From Caldifarciminota bacterium (GTDB taxonomy: Bacteria > Hydrothermota > Tepidihabitantia > SM23-42), in assembly GCA_020349965.1 (NCBI GenBank), contig CP070705.1:1179650-1243649 (forward strand): a stretch of 64,000 nucleotides of DNA, written 5' to 3'. Shown one piece after another: positions 30,561-38,751 of this stretch. The notes under the pieces are model-generated. The model saw only the letters and a program-made list of their open reading frames with translations. It had not been told where the DNA came from and made no database searches. The first letter of the stretch is position 1. Each line of letters opens with the position of its first letter. The position numbers were made by a program, and so were the translations under genes.

Positions 30561-31307
30561 CTATTCATGTTTCTTCGCATGTCTGACAAACCAGTCTTCA
30601 AGCGATATCGCATCTGTCTCTATATCTTTTTTCAACACATCGTTTAACCTGCCGACTTCTCGCATCTGCCCTTCGATAATTATACCCACACGGTCGCAAA
30701 CCGCTTCGGCGTCCGGGAGGATGTGTGAAGAGAAGAAGATGGTCGTGCCCTTGTTCTTCTCCTCCAGTATGAGATCTTTTATGTCCTTCCGTCCTATAGG
30801 GTCGAGTCCGGTCAGGGGTTCGTCGAGGATGAGAAGATCCGGCGAGCCAACAAGCGCTTGCGCAATACCTATGCGTTGGAGCATGCCCCGTGAATACGAC
30901 CGGAGTTGGACATCCCGCGCGTCTCCAAGGCCGACCTTTTCAATAAGGCGCATGACAGCTTCCTTATCCTCGTTTGGACCGCTGAGCATCGCATGGATCT
31001 TAATGAATTCGTAACCAGTAAGGTGTTCATAGAAATACGGTGATTCTGGCAGGAATCCGATTCTGCGCTTCGCAGCGAGAGAATTCGGGTGAAGGTCGAA
31101 TATGGTGGCACGTCCCGAGTCAGGCCTTATCAATCCGGTGATTATTTTTATGGTCGTCGTCTTGCCAGCGCCGTTTGGTCCTAGAAAGCCAAAGACCTCA
31201 CCCTCTTGTATGTTCAGGGAAATCCCTTTGAGTACCTCACGGTTCTTCTGCCAGAAATGATTCCTGAAACTACGGGTGATCTTTTCGAGGGTGATTGCAT
31301 TCGGCAT
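30561..31307 (-). CDS. ABC transporter ATP-binding protein
   Basis: 248 residues. Walker A is G43-P-N-G-A-G-K-T50; the signature loop reads Y-S-R-G-M-L-Q-R (a common LSGGQ variant in drug and CcmA-type ABC-2 exporters), and Walker B is L-L-I-L-D-E-P-L-T-G-L-D. ATG 31307 was chosen because it sits one base after the predicted +1 of the promoter at 31315-31342; the longer in-frame reading (to 31409) runs across that promoter. It lacks a Shine-Dalgarno, as expected if nearly leaderless. Partner permease 29735-30502. Confidence 0.94.
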   Translation of the reverse strand: MPNAITLEKITRSFRNHFWQKNREVLKGISLNIQEGEVFGFLGPNGAGKTTTIKIITGLIRPDSGRATIFDLHPNSLAAKRRIGFLPESPYFYEHLTGYEFIKIHAMLSGPNEDKEAVMRLIEKVGLGDARDVQLRSYSRGMLQRIGIAQALVGSPDLLILDEPLTGLDPIGRKDIKDLILEEKNKGTTIFFSSHILPDAEAVCDRVGIIIEGQMREVGRLNDVLKKDIETDAISLEDWFVRHAKKHE

Positions 31308-31314
31308 GTCCCAA

Positions 31315-31342
31315 AATATACACAAATTACGTGGTTTGTAAA
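31315..31342 (-). promoter_or_regulatory. ABC exporter operon promoter (TTTACA-16-TATATT)
   Basis: -35 TTTACA (complement of 31337-31342) and -10 TATATT (complement of 31315-31320), spacing 16. Predicted +1 at 31308, one base ahead of the ATG. Confidence 0.65.
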
Positions 31343-31410
31343 GTGCTTGATACTGCACATATCCGGTAGTCTCAGTAATGCGTGGGGCTTCCCATATCAA
31401 GCGTCCCACC

Positions 31411-31438
31411 TTGACACTGGATTTTTTTTATATACAAT
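31411..31438 (+). promoter_or_regulatory. ppiC operon promoter (TTGACA-16-TACAAT)
   Basis: -35 TTGACA at 31411-31416, -10 TACAAT at 31433-31438, spacing 16. It is followed by a leader with AAAGGAGG before ATG 31462. Divergent from the ABC promoter. Confidence 0.8.
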
Positions 31439-31461
31439 AAACACTCACGAAAGGAGGCTGG

Positions 31462-33423
31462 ATGTTTATGTTTTTAGCGCTTTTCTTAGCATTACCGCAA
31501 GATTATGTAAATCTTGTGATGAATGGGCAGTATGAGGAGGCAATCGAGTATTGCGAAGGGATGATCCAGAAGAACAAGAACCCCTACCAGTGGAAATTGG
31601 AGATGGGGGACGTTTACTACAATAGATTGCATGATTTCGAAAGGGCTTCTGAGATATACAAAGACGTTGTCGAGAATTATAAGCACAGGGATGGTTGGGC
31701 CCATTATCGATTAGCTCAGGTCCTTGAGATGCTGGAGGATTATCTTAACTCGGCAAGAATGTATGAGATCGTAGCAACTCGCTTCCGGAAGGCACCGCTG
31801 GATTCCTTTTCATTAACCGGCGTTGAGCGATGCTTCAAGAAGAATTACCAGGACTATGTCGCCGTCGTCGATGGGTACAATATTACACGTCTTGAACTGG
31901 ACGAAAAGACAGGAAGGAGCGGTACGATGGCACGTAGTGACGAGCGTGCGATTCTGGACCAGATGATCATAGAACGCTTGATTTACACGAATGCCATAAA
32001 GTACGATGTAATGTCAACCGATTTCTTCAAAGAAGGATTTCCCCCCCGTGATCGGATGCTGATACTCGATGAAGTACGCGCCTATGAAGTTATGAATAGG
32101 ACAACGCCGACTGAAAAGCAAATGAAAAAGTATTATAAAGAGAATAAAGACAAGTTCAAGTTGCGCGAACATGTTATGGGTAAGGAACTCGTCGTTGAAT
32201 CGGAAAGCCTTGCTCAGGTGCTACTTGATTCTCTGAAGAAAGACGTTGCAAGTTTCGATACACTGGCAAAGCAATACTCTAAAGAACCCAATGCTCGTAG
32301 CGGCGGTAATATGGGTGCTGTCTACGCAGGGCGGAAGCCCGCTGCGGTCGATTCGGTCATCTTCAATACCGAACCGAACACCCTGAGCCCGATCGTTCCA
32401 TTTGACGGCAAATACGGGATCTACTATATTACAGCCTACAAGCCTGATCAATACCGCGAGTACAGTGAGGTGGTGAAACAGATTGAATCTCAAGTCAGGG
32501 CAGAGAATGTCACCAAGGAAGAGCAAGCGTTTACTGCCCGGTTGAAGAAAAAGGCGAAACTAAAGGTACACAAAGATTCGATCATTAAGGCTACGAAGGA
32601 TAAGACAGAGGAATCTAAAGGGGTGGTGCTCGCTGAAGTCAACGGTCGGCCGATCACCTATGGTGACATAGTCTACCGCAATGAATCAATGACACCCCAA
32701 TTCGCGAAGTTAAACCTTGCCGATCAGGAAAAAATAGAGGAACTGATTCACACCATCTTCGACGAAGAGCTCAGGTTTGAACTCGCTTGGCGGAATAAAT
32801 ACTTCCTCTATGACGGTTATTTTGTGCAGATGAAGGACCTACTGAAGGCTGTGCTCGATCAGGGATTGTATCAGAAGGTCGTTCTTGATGCTATCGTCAT
32901 CGATTCGGCAGCAGTTGAACGGCAATACAAGGACAAAATCGAAGAATTCAAAATGGCGGAATCCGCACGTGTCCTCGAGATTCTGTTTGACTCGAAAGAG
33001 GTCGCCGACAAAGTATACAAGGAGGCTGTAGCCAGGCCCGATGCATTCGATTCTCTTGCGGTCGAATACTCCATCGCACCCTCGAAGGAACGACTCGGCG
33101 AGCCAGGGTTAGTATCTCGCGGCATGCGGGGAGCTGAGTACGACAAGGAAATCTTTAAACTCAAGGTCGGCCAGATCAGCCGTGTCTTCAACGTCAATGA
33201 CAGAACGTGGACGATAGTAAAGATGGTCGAACACCAGCCTGAAGGCTATCGGAGTCTGGACGAGGTACGGCCCATGATAGAGTCGCGGATGAGGCGCCAG
33301 CAACAAGGTGAACTGGCGAACGTATTTCTTGATAAAATCAAAGAAGAAGCGGACATCCAGATTCTCTTCCCAGAGCCGGAAGAAATACCCGAAACTGAAC
33401 CCGAATCAGACGTAGAAGAATAA
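31462..33423 (+). CDS. Peptidyl-prolyl isomerase, SurA/PpiC-like, with TPR
   Basis: 653 residues. Signal peptide MFMFLALFLALP, then TPR-type helices (about 15-110: YEEAIEYCEGMIQKNKNPYQWKLEMGDVYYNRLHDFERASEIYKDVV), then a long SurA_N-like part and two parvulin-type modules: one around 200-320 (AKQYSKEPNARSGGNMGAVYAGRKPAAVDSVIF, with the G-G-x-x-G fingerprint) and one around 480-600 (AVEYSIAPSKERLGEPGLVSRGMRGAEYDKEIF). It ends in an acidic tail (EPEEIPETEPESDVEE). It likely folds or escorts outer-membrane or secreted proteins in the periplasm. AAAGGAGG Shine-Dalgarno. galT-like gene follows nine bases after. Confidence 0.92.
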   Translation: MFMFLALFLALPQDYVNLVMNGQYEEAIEYCEGMIQKNKNPYQWKLEMGDVYYNRLHDFERASEIYKDVVENYKHRDGWAHYRLAQVLEMLEDYLNSARMYEIVATRFRKAPLDSFSLTGVERCFKKNYQDYVAVVDGYNITRLELDEKTGRSGTMARSDERAILDQMIIERLIYTNAIKYDVMSTDFFKEGFPPRDRMLILDEVRAYEVMNRTTPTEKQMKKYYKENKDKFKLREHVMGKELVVESESLAQVLLDSLKKDVASFDTLAKQYSKEPNARSGGNMGAVYAGRKPAAVDSVIFNTEPNTLSPIVPFDGKYGIYYITAYKPDQYREYSEVVKQIESQVRAENVTKEEQAFTARLKKKAKLKVHKDSIIKATKDKTEESKGVVLAEVNGRPITYGDIVYRNESMTPQFAKLNLADQEKIEELIHTIFDEELRFELAWRNKYFLYDGYFVQMKDLLKAVLDQGLYQKVVLDAIVIDSAAVERQYKDKIEEFKMAESARVLEILFDSKEVADKVYKEAVARPDAFDSLAVEYSIAPSKERLGEPGLVSRGMRGAEYDKEIFKLKVGQISRVFNVNDRTWTIVKMVEHQPEGYRSLDEVRPMIESRMRRQQQGELANVFLDKIKEEADIQILFPEPEEIPETEPESDVEE

Positions 33424-33432
33424 GAGAGGGTC

Positions 33433-34434
33433 ATGCCCGAGCTCAGGAAGGACCCTGTCTTAGGCCGCTGGGTCATCATTTCGACCGAACGCGCGAAACG
33501 ACCCAAGGACTTTAAGTCAACCCCGGAAACAAAGAAGATCACGGCAAAGGAATGCCCTTTCTGTCCGGGTAATGAATCCGCAACGCCTCCTGAAATCCAT
33601 GCGATTCGGGATGGTCATTCGCAGCCCAACACTTCAGGTTGGAAACTGCGCGTCATTCCGAATAAGTTCCCCGCATTGCGGATCGAAGGAGAGATAAACC
33701 GGCGTGGTGAAGGAATCTATGATCATATGAATGGGATTGGCGCTCATGAGGTGATCATTGAGACCGCCGACCATAATCAGGACTTGGCGGACATGGACTT
33801 GAATGGATTTGGTGACGTTGTCCATGCCTATCAACAACGGATACTCGATCTCCGAAAGGATGAACGTCTGCGCTATGTGATGATTTTCAAGAACTTCGGA
33901 GCCGCGGCAGGCGCATCATTGGAACACAGCCACTCCCAATTGATAGCAACGCCGGTAGTCCCTAAAAGGGTGATGGAAGAGATGGATGGCGCAAAACGCT
34001 ACTTCGAATATCGGGAGAGATGCATCTTTTGTGACATTGTGGTTCAGGAGACGAAGAGCAGGAAGCGTTTGATCGCCGAGAACAATTCTTATATTCTTAT
34101 CTGTCCCTTTGCACCGCGATTTCCGTTTGAATGCTGGATACTGCCACGGAGCCATCGCTCAAATTTCGAAGATGCAAGCCCGGACGAACTAAAGGATCTA
34201 TCATCCATTCTTAAAGACTGCCTAATGCGTCTGAAGAAAGCCCTGAATACGCCTCCGTACAACTTCATCATACACACCGCACCAATAACGGTGAGGGGCA
34301 TCGATTTCTACCACTATCATCTGGAGATAATACCGGTCCTGACGCACATCGCCGGGTTCGAATGGGGGACAGGTTTCTATATAAACCCAACAGGCCCTGA
34401 GGATTCGTCTGCGTACCTGAAGAACATCCTCTGA
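33433..34434 (+). CDS. GalT-family nucleotidylyltransferase, paralog 2 (next to glycogen synthase)
   Basis: 333 residues. Zinc ligands C41-P-F-C44, H165; catalytic motif H165-S-H167-S-Q169, i.e. with the glutamine kept, as in classical GalT. C-terminal half has C-I-F-C-D-I and Y-H-Y-H-L-E-I-I-P. Because it lies 42 bases before glgA, a role in making or using a hexose-1-phosphate nucleotide sugar for glycogen is likely; ADP-glucose or UDP-glucose chemistry are both possible. It follows the PpiC gene by nine bases with GAGAGGG as Shine-Dalgarno. Confidence 0.9.
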   Translation: MPELRKDPVLGRWVIISTERAKRPKDFKSTPETKKITAKECPFCPGNESATPPEIHAIRDGHSQPNTSGWKLRVIPNKFPALRIEGEINRRGEGIYDHMNGIGAHEVIIETADHNQDLADMDLNGFGDVVHAYQQRILDLRKDERLRYVMIFKNFGAAAGASLEHSHSQLIATPVVPKRVMEEMDGAKRYFEYRERCIFCDIVVQETKSRKRLIAENNSYILICPFAPRFPFECWILPRSHRSNFEDASPDELKDLSSILKDCLMRLKKALNTPPYNFIIHTAPITVRGIDFYHYHLEIIPVLTHIAGFEWGTGFYINPTGPEDSSAYLKNIL

Positions 34435-34475
34435 CGATCATGTGGAATTGAGGATTGCGTTGGCATGTGAGTAAA

Positions 34476-35852
34476 ATGAGAGTGGCATTCGTCGCATCCG
34501 AAGCCGTTCCATACGCAAAGACCGGTGGCCTCGCAGATGTCGTCGGTGCATTGCCGAAATACCTGAAAGATCTGGACATCGAAGCGACGGTCATCATGCC
34601 GCGTTACAAAGACATCGAAGGAAAGATAGAAAATACCTTTGACGTGAACATGCAGGGCTCTCATCAGGTAGGCCTTCTGCGCAGTGAAGGTTTCATCTTC
34701 GTCGATTATCCCCGCTATTTCGACCGTAACGGTTTGTATGGAGACGTAAGTGGTGACTATATGGACAATTGCGAACGTTTCACTCTCTTCTGCAAAGCGG
34801 TGGGCAAAATAGTCGAGAGCGGCAACTACGATCTCGTTCATTGCCACGATTGGCAGTCTGGTTTGGTGCCTTTGTACCTGAAACTAGGCAAGATCCGAAC
34901 GAAGAGTCTTTTCACGATCCACAACCTCGGTTATCAGGGGAAGTTCCCGAAGACAGAATTGCCTCTGTTGGGAATTGATGAACGGTTTTTCTCGCCGGAA
35001 GGGTTGGAATTCTTCGGAGATATCAGTTTCCTCAAGGCTGGTATAGTGTACAGTGACGCTGTGACCACAGTATCACCGAATTATGCGCAGGAGATCCAGA
35101 CACAGGAACTGGGATTCGGCCTTGACAGTGTCCTCAGAATGCGTGCGAGCGATCTGCATGGGATCCTTAACGGGATCGACTATTGCCAATGGGATCCTGC
35201 ATCGGATGAGCTGTTATATGAAAAATACAGCAACTTTGCAGGTAAAACCGTAAACAAGACACGACTCTGTGCGGAATGCTGCCTCGATGCCAAGAGACCG
35301 CTGATCGGAATGGTCTCACGCATTGCCGGGCAGAAGGGGTTCGACATACTTGTGTGCGCCATGGATGAAATCATCGGACTTGGCTATAACGTGATAATTC
35401 TCGGATACGGTGAGGAATCATATCATGATAAACTCATGCAACTCCATAACGTCTACCCCAACCGTCTATCGGTCAATATAAAGTTCGATAATAGACTTGC
35501 TCACCGCATCTATGCCGGTAGCGATTTCTTCCTGATGCCGTCAATGTACGAACCCTGTGGTTTGGGGCAGTTGATCAGTCTCCGCTACGGAACCGTGCCG
35601 ATCGTCCGAAGGACGGGTGGACTCGCCGATACCGTGGTCGAGTTCGACGGAGAATCCATGTCAGGCAACGGGTTCCTTTTCTCTGCGTATAAAGGCGAAG
35701 CACTGGTTTCGGCCGCTGTAAGAGCGCTTGGAGTATTCGTCGAACAGAAGAAATTCGAAAGCCTTTCCGAGCGGTGCATGGAGTACGACTATTCCTGGAA
35801 TAGATCAGCAAGAGAATATTCCGAATTGTACGGACGCGTCTTGAACCCTTGA
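34476..35852 (+). CDS. glgA: Glycogen/starch synthase (GT5)
   Basis: 458 residues, the usual length for bacterial GlgA. The N-terminal K-T-G-G-L nucleotide loop (residues 16-20, MRVAFVASEAVPYAKTGGLADVVG context), H-D-W-Q-S-G, F-T-I-H-N-L-G-Y-Q-G, and C-terminal P-S-M-Y-E-P-C-G-L-G-Q and R-T-G-G-L-A-D-T motifs are all there. It transfers glucose from ADP-glucose to alpha-1,4-glucan. ATG 34476 is the natural start, since the canonical M-R-V-A-F begins there; the ATG 21 bases earlier is less likely. It lies downstream of a GalT-like gene. Confidence 0.96.
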   Translation: MRVAFVASEAVPYAKTGGLADVVGALPKYLKDLDIEATVIMPRYKDIEGKIENTFDVNMQGSHQVGLLRSEGFIFVDYPRYFDRNGLYGDVSGDYMDNCERFTLFCKAVGKIVESGNYDLVHCHDWQSGLVPLYLKLGKIRTKSLFTIHNLGYQGKFPKTELPLLGIDERFFSPEGLEFFGDISFLKAGIVYSDAVTTVSPNYAQEIQTQELGFGLDSVLRMRASDLHGILNGIDYCQWDPASDELLYEKYSNFAGKTVNKTRLCAECCLDAKRPLIGMVSRIAGQKGFDILVCAMDEIIGLGYNVIILGYGEESYHDKLMQLHNVYPNRLSVNIKFDNRLAHRIYAGSDFFLMPSMYEPCGLGQLISLRYGTVPIVRRTGGLADTVVEFDGESMSGNGFLFSAYKGEALVSAAVRALGVFVEQKKFESLSERCMEYDYSWNRSAREYSELYGRVLNP

Positions 35853-35876
35853 CAGTATATTTAGATTCTGTAGAAT
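35849..35876 (+). promoter_or_regulatory. Rubredoxin gene promoter (TTGACA-16-TAGAAT)
   Basis: -35 TTGACA at 35849-35854 (overlapping the glgA stop), -10 TAGAAT at 35871-35876, spacing 16. Predicted leader about 19 bases with GGGAGG. Confidence 0.75.
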
Positions 35877-35901
35877 TCGAAGGTTTTAGAAAGGGAGGCA
35901 T

Positions 35902-36078
35902 ATGATAGTCAAATGGCAATGCACGGTATGTGGCTACATTTATGACCCTGAATTTGGCGATCCTGATAACGGTATTCAAGCTGGAACATCGTTTGAAGAT
36001 CTCCCGGATGATTGGGTCTGCCCTGAATGCGGCGCCGAAAAGGATCAGTTTGAGCCGTATACTGAAGAAGAGGAATAG
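35902..36078 (+). CDS. Rubredoxin
   Basis: A 58-residue rubredoxin with C7-T-V-C10-G-Y and C40-P-E-C43-G, W38 before the second knuckle, and an acidic tail (TEEEE). GGGAGG precedes ATG 35902. It has its own promoter and no redox enzyme next to it, unlike the operon-bound rubredoxin at 5915-6076. It may serve other diiron or flavodiiron enzymes in the cell. Confidence 0.97.
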   Translation: MIVKWQCTVCGYIYDPEFGDPDNGIQAGTSFEDLPDDWVCPECGAEKDQFEPYTEEEE

Positions 36079-36101
36079 CCAGCGCGATTATTAGAGATTT
36101 G

Positions 36102-36117
36102 CTCTCCGCCCGGAGAG
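36102..36117 (+). terminator. Possible terminator hairpin after rubredoxin
   Basis: CTCTCC (36102-36107) and GGAGAG (36112-36117) form a perfect six-pair stem with a GCCC loop. No T run follows, so it is a weak candidate. It separates rubredoxin from the ECF sigma factor. Confidence 0.4.
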
Positions 36118-36182
36118 TGGAGCATCAGGAATGAGCCCTTGTTAATCGTTAAACCATTTGACAATTCCACGCGTCAAAAATA

Positions 36183-36704
36183 GTGAATGACCTGGAAGAT
36201 CAAGATCTAGTCAGGCGATTCAAACATGGCGAAGATGATTGTTTCAACCGCATTTATGATAAATACAAAGTACCTATTTACAGCATTTGCTATAGGTACA
36301 CACGAAATGGGGCAGATGCCAGTGAGCTTACCCAGGATGTTTTCATCAAAATATACAGGAATCTCCACCGGTTCAATGAGCGCGCGAAACTATTCACCTG
36401 GATATATAGGATTACAGTCAATGCCTGCATATCGTTCAAGCGAAGGGAGAGAAACGTCCATCAAGCACCACCAGTGGTCTCGCACGGTGTTCCGTTAGGG
36501 GAGAGAATAGCATTGAAGAAGGCAATAGACGATGCGCTTCAGCGACTCCCGCCCAGGCAGAGGCTTACGTTCATCCTGCGCCACAATCTTGGATACTCAT
36601 TTGGGGAAATAGGGAGCATAATGGGCATTACAGCGGGTGCGGCAAAAGCTAACCACCACCAAGCAGTAAAAAAGATGCGCAAATCCCTGAAGGATTGGCT
36701 GTGA
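36183..36704 (+). CDS. ECF-type RNA polymerase sigma factor
   Basis: 173 residues with sigma region 2 (about 20-90: D-A-S-E-L-T-Q-D-V-F-I-K-I-Y-R-N-L-H-R-F and W-I-Y-R-I-T-V-N-A-C) and region 4 (about 115-165: L-P-P-R-Q-R-L-T-F-I-L-R-H-N-L-G-Y-S-F-G-E-I-G). It resembles RpoE-type sigma factors. GTG 36183 is the start. The anti-sigma gene overlaps its end by four bases (GTGA), and a Spy-like gene follows, so it likely governs an envelope stress response. Confidence 0.94.
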   Translation: MNDLEDQDLVRRFKHGEDDCFNRIYDKYKVPIYSICYRYTRNGADASELTQDVFIKIYRNLHRFNERAKLFTWIYRITVNACISFKRRERNVHQAPPVVSHGVPLGERIALKKAIDDALQRLPPRQRLTFILRHNLGYSFGEIGSIMGITAGAAKANHHQAVKKMRKSLKDWL

Positions 36705-37246
36705 TAACCTGCGGCAGGACAGCAGATCTCATCATTGAATATCTCGAAGGAGCGTTGAGCGAATCTGACAAGCACGACTTGCTGTATCACCTATCCCGGT
36801 GCCCTCGATGCAGTCACGAGTACGAGAAGAATATGAAATTGTATCGAATCATGCGTGAGGATACGGTTATCTTCCCTCCGGCTGCGGTGTTCGATCGTAT
36901 TAAGGAGAATGCCCGGCAGGCAGTAGGTGGTCACGTCCGGGTTACGTTCAGGAGGACATTGAGATTCTTGGTGCCGGCAACGGCGGCAGCCATAATGTTA
37001 CTGGTGGTCTTTTGGCCACGTGGTAGAACAGTGGAATTTGGTGTACCAGTGGCTACGCTCATCGAAGATGTTGACATCGCATCCATTGCAATGGCAGCCG
37101 TGATCGATGAAGATATGGCCCATGATCTTTCGACAATCGAACACTATCTGTTGCCGGAGATAGAACAAGCTATTGACGAACTCACCGCTGATGAGAGGAA
37201 TGAACTCGTTAATTCCCTTCAAGAGCGGTACCCGGCAGGTACGTAG
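36701..37246 (+). CDS. Anti-sigma factor with zinc-finger (ZAS) domain
   Basis: 181 residues. The N-terminal half is a zinc-anti-sigma domain, H-L-S-R-C-P-R-C (H-x3-C-x2-C), preceded by a helix LIIEYLEGALSESDKHDLLYH. A membrane helix lies at about 86-105 (LVPATAAAIMLLVVFWP), followed by a short extracytoplasmic acidic part. It should hold the ECF sigma factor at the membrane until a signal releases it. Start GTG 36701 overlaps the sigma-factor stop. Confidence 0.93.
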   Translation: MITCGRTADLIIEYLEGALSESDKHDLLYHLSRCPRCSHEYEKNMKLYRIMREDTVIFPPAAVFDRIKENARQAVGGHVRVTFRRTLRFLVPATAAAIMLLVVFWPRGRTVEFGVPVATLIEDVDIASIAMAAVIDEDMAHDLSTIEHYLLPEIEQAIDELTADERNELVNSLQERYPAGT

Positions 37247-37278
37247 TATATGTAGTGGCAATCGCCTTAGGAGGTATG

Positions 37279-37731
37279 ATGAGAATTATGTTATTAGTGC
37301 TGTCAATTATCATGACCGTTGGCCTTGGTCAAGAGAACGATCCCAGGGATCCTCGTGCAATAATAGAGAAGGTACGGATTTATCGTCTCACCAAAGAACT
37401 GGATTTAACGACAGAAGAGGCGGTAAAACTTTTTCCTAAATTGAGTGAATTACAGAAGATAGAAAGAGAATTCCGCAATCAGCAGCTGGAGATTATCGAA
37501 GACCTCAAGAAGCAGGTCGGCGGCAACGCTCCAGATGTCGATATCATAAAATCACTCACCAAGTACGAAGGTATTTTCAGGGAAAGGCTTGAGCGCCAAC
37601 TCAGCAAAATGGGTGAAATTCGAAAAATGTTGACTCCGAGCCAACAGGCCAGATACATCATATTCCAGGATGAGTTTGAACGTGAGATAAGGGAAATGAT
37701 AAAGGAAGTTAAGAAACTGAGGCCCCGTTAA
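37279..37731 (+). CDS. Spy/CpxP-like periplasmic protein
   Basis: 150 residues: signal peptide (MRIMLLVLSIIMTVGLG), then a helical body with L-T-T-E-E-A-V-K-L-F and L-T-P-S-Q-Q-A-R-Y-I-I-F, matching the LTxxQ helical repeats of Spy, CpxP and ZraP proteins. These chaperones or sensors curb envelope stress. Start ATG 37279 by Shine-Dalgarno spacing from TAGGAGG (37268-37274); 37276 is possible. It is probably a target and partner of the sigma/anti-sigma pair upstream. Confidence 0.85.
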   Translation: MRIMLLVLSIIMTVGLGQENDPRDPRAIIEKVRIYRLTKELDLTTEEAVKLFPKLSELQKIEREFRNQQLEIIEDLKKQVGGNAPDVDIIKSLTKYEGIFRERLERQLSKMGEIRKMLTPSQQARYIIFQDEFEREIREMIKEVKKLRPR

Positions 37732-37754
37732 GTAATAAGGAAGATCCTGGTCGA

Positions 37755-38699
37755 TTATTGTTGAATCTTGTCGATCAATGCCCTGACGTCATTATTCAGG
37801 CTTTCGTATAATTTCACAAGCTCGGTAACGCTGTTCGTTCTCCTGGCGACTTCTGTCTTGTCCTTTACGTTCTTGAGGGTGACCGTGTACTCGATCTTTG
37901 TACTTATCTTTGAAACGCGGCCCGTGATGATGTAATCACACAGCAATGATGATCCGATCTCGTACGCCTGGTTATCATCGATAGCGTTCACTCCGAGATT
38001 TCTCTTGACTATTTCCATGTTAATCGTCGTTCTGTCGATGATGGTGAAACGTCCGCTGAACGTCCTAATCGTTCGGTATAATTCGTTTTGGCAGATCTGA
38101 CCTAATTCAGCGTTGCTTGCCTCAGGATTCTCTTCTCGGAAAGGAAACACTACGAGTACTTTTTTGACAACTCCCGTGGGAAGCGTCGTCGGCCCGTACT
38201 CGAGATTCAATTCATTGACCACGAGGTCGGTGATGTCGAGATCGCTCGAAGCATAGTACACACCCTCTGCCAGTTCAAGAACGATCTGGAATCCCTCCTG
38301 CTCGGCGATCTTGGCAATCGCGGTATTTATTTTCTGTAGCAGAGGTGCCATCAATTCGTCATTCTTTTGTTCGACCTTTCCGCCAGCACCGAAGATAGTC
38401 TGCAGAAATTGGTTGTATGATGCAGTAAGCGCTTCTATCTCATCGACCTTTCTCAATCTCGCTTCCTCGGAGAGGAGAAGTTTCTGTGTTTCCACCTCCG
38501 ACTTCAGGTCATCGATCCTTCTCTTCAGTACGGCAGCCGAATCACGATACTGCGACACAAATTGATTGAATTCAGCTGTGGCCACAGCCGTTGCCTGGTA
38601 TTCGTTCATGATCCGTTCGGCGTCGATGAGGCCGATCGTTTGTTCCTTCGCCGCCATCATGCTCAGTATCGTGATTACCAGGAGTAAATATCTTCTCAT
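37755..38699 (-). CDS. Skp/OmpH-like chaperone fused to a CsgG/TolB-N-like domain
   Basis: 314 residues: signal peptide (MRRYLLLVITILSMMAA), an OmpH/Skp coiled-coil part (about 25-165: IGLIDAERIMNEY, then DSAAVLKRRIDDLKSEVETQKLLL), and a C-terminal extension (about 190-314: VVFPFREENPEASNAELG, IIDRTTINMEIVKRNLG, ITGRVSKISTKIEYTVTLKNVKDKTEVA) resembling the alpha/beta domain shared by CsgG, LpoB and TolB-N. Skp alone is about 165 residues. The tail is absent from ordinary Skp. Start ATG 38699 (MRRYLL); the frame upstream has no support. Last gene of clpC-bamA-skp, next to BamA as in most didermic bacteria. Confidence 0.88.
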   Translation of the reverse strand: MRRYLLLVITILSMMAAKEQTIGLIDAERIMNEYQATAVATAEFNQFVSQYRDSAAVLKRRIDDLKSEVETQKLLLSEEARLRKVDEIEALTASYNQFLQTIFGAGGKVEQKNDELMAPLLQKINTAIAKIAEQEGFQIVLELAEGVYYASSDLDITDLVVNELNLEYGPTTLPTGVVKKVLVVFPFREENPEASNAELGQICQNELYRTIRTFSGRFTIIDRTTINMEIVKRNLGVNAIDDNQAYEIGSSLLCDYIITGRVSKISTKIEYTVTLKNVKDKTEVARRTNSVTELVKLYESLNNDVRALIDKIQQ

Positions 38700-38751
38700 G
38701 GTACCTCCAAATAAAAGTGACGTGGGTGATTGCCCGAATTCATTGGTGGAA

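Noticed and set aside
36158-36185. TTGACA-16 promoter for the ECF sigma gene
   Set aside because: The hexamer at 16 bases is ATAGTG, a poor -10, and the GTG start would fall inside it.
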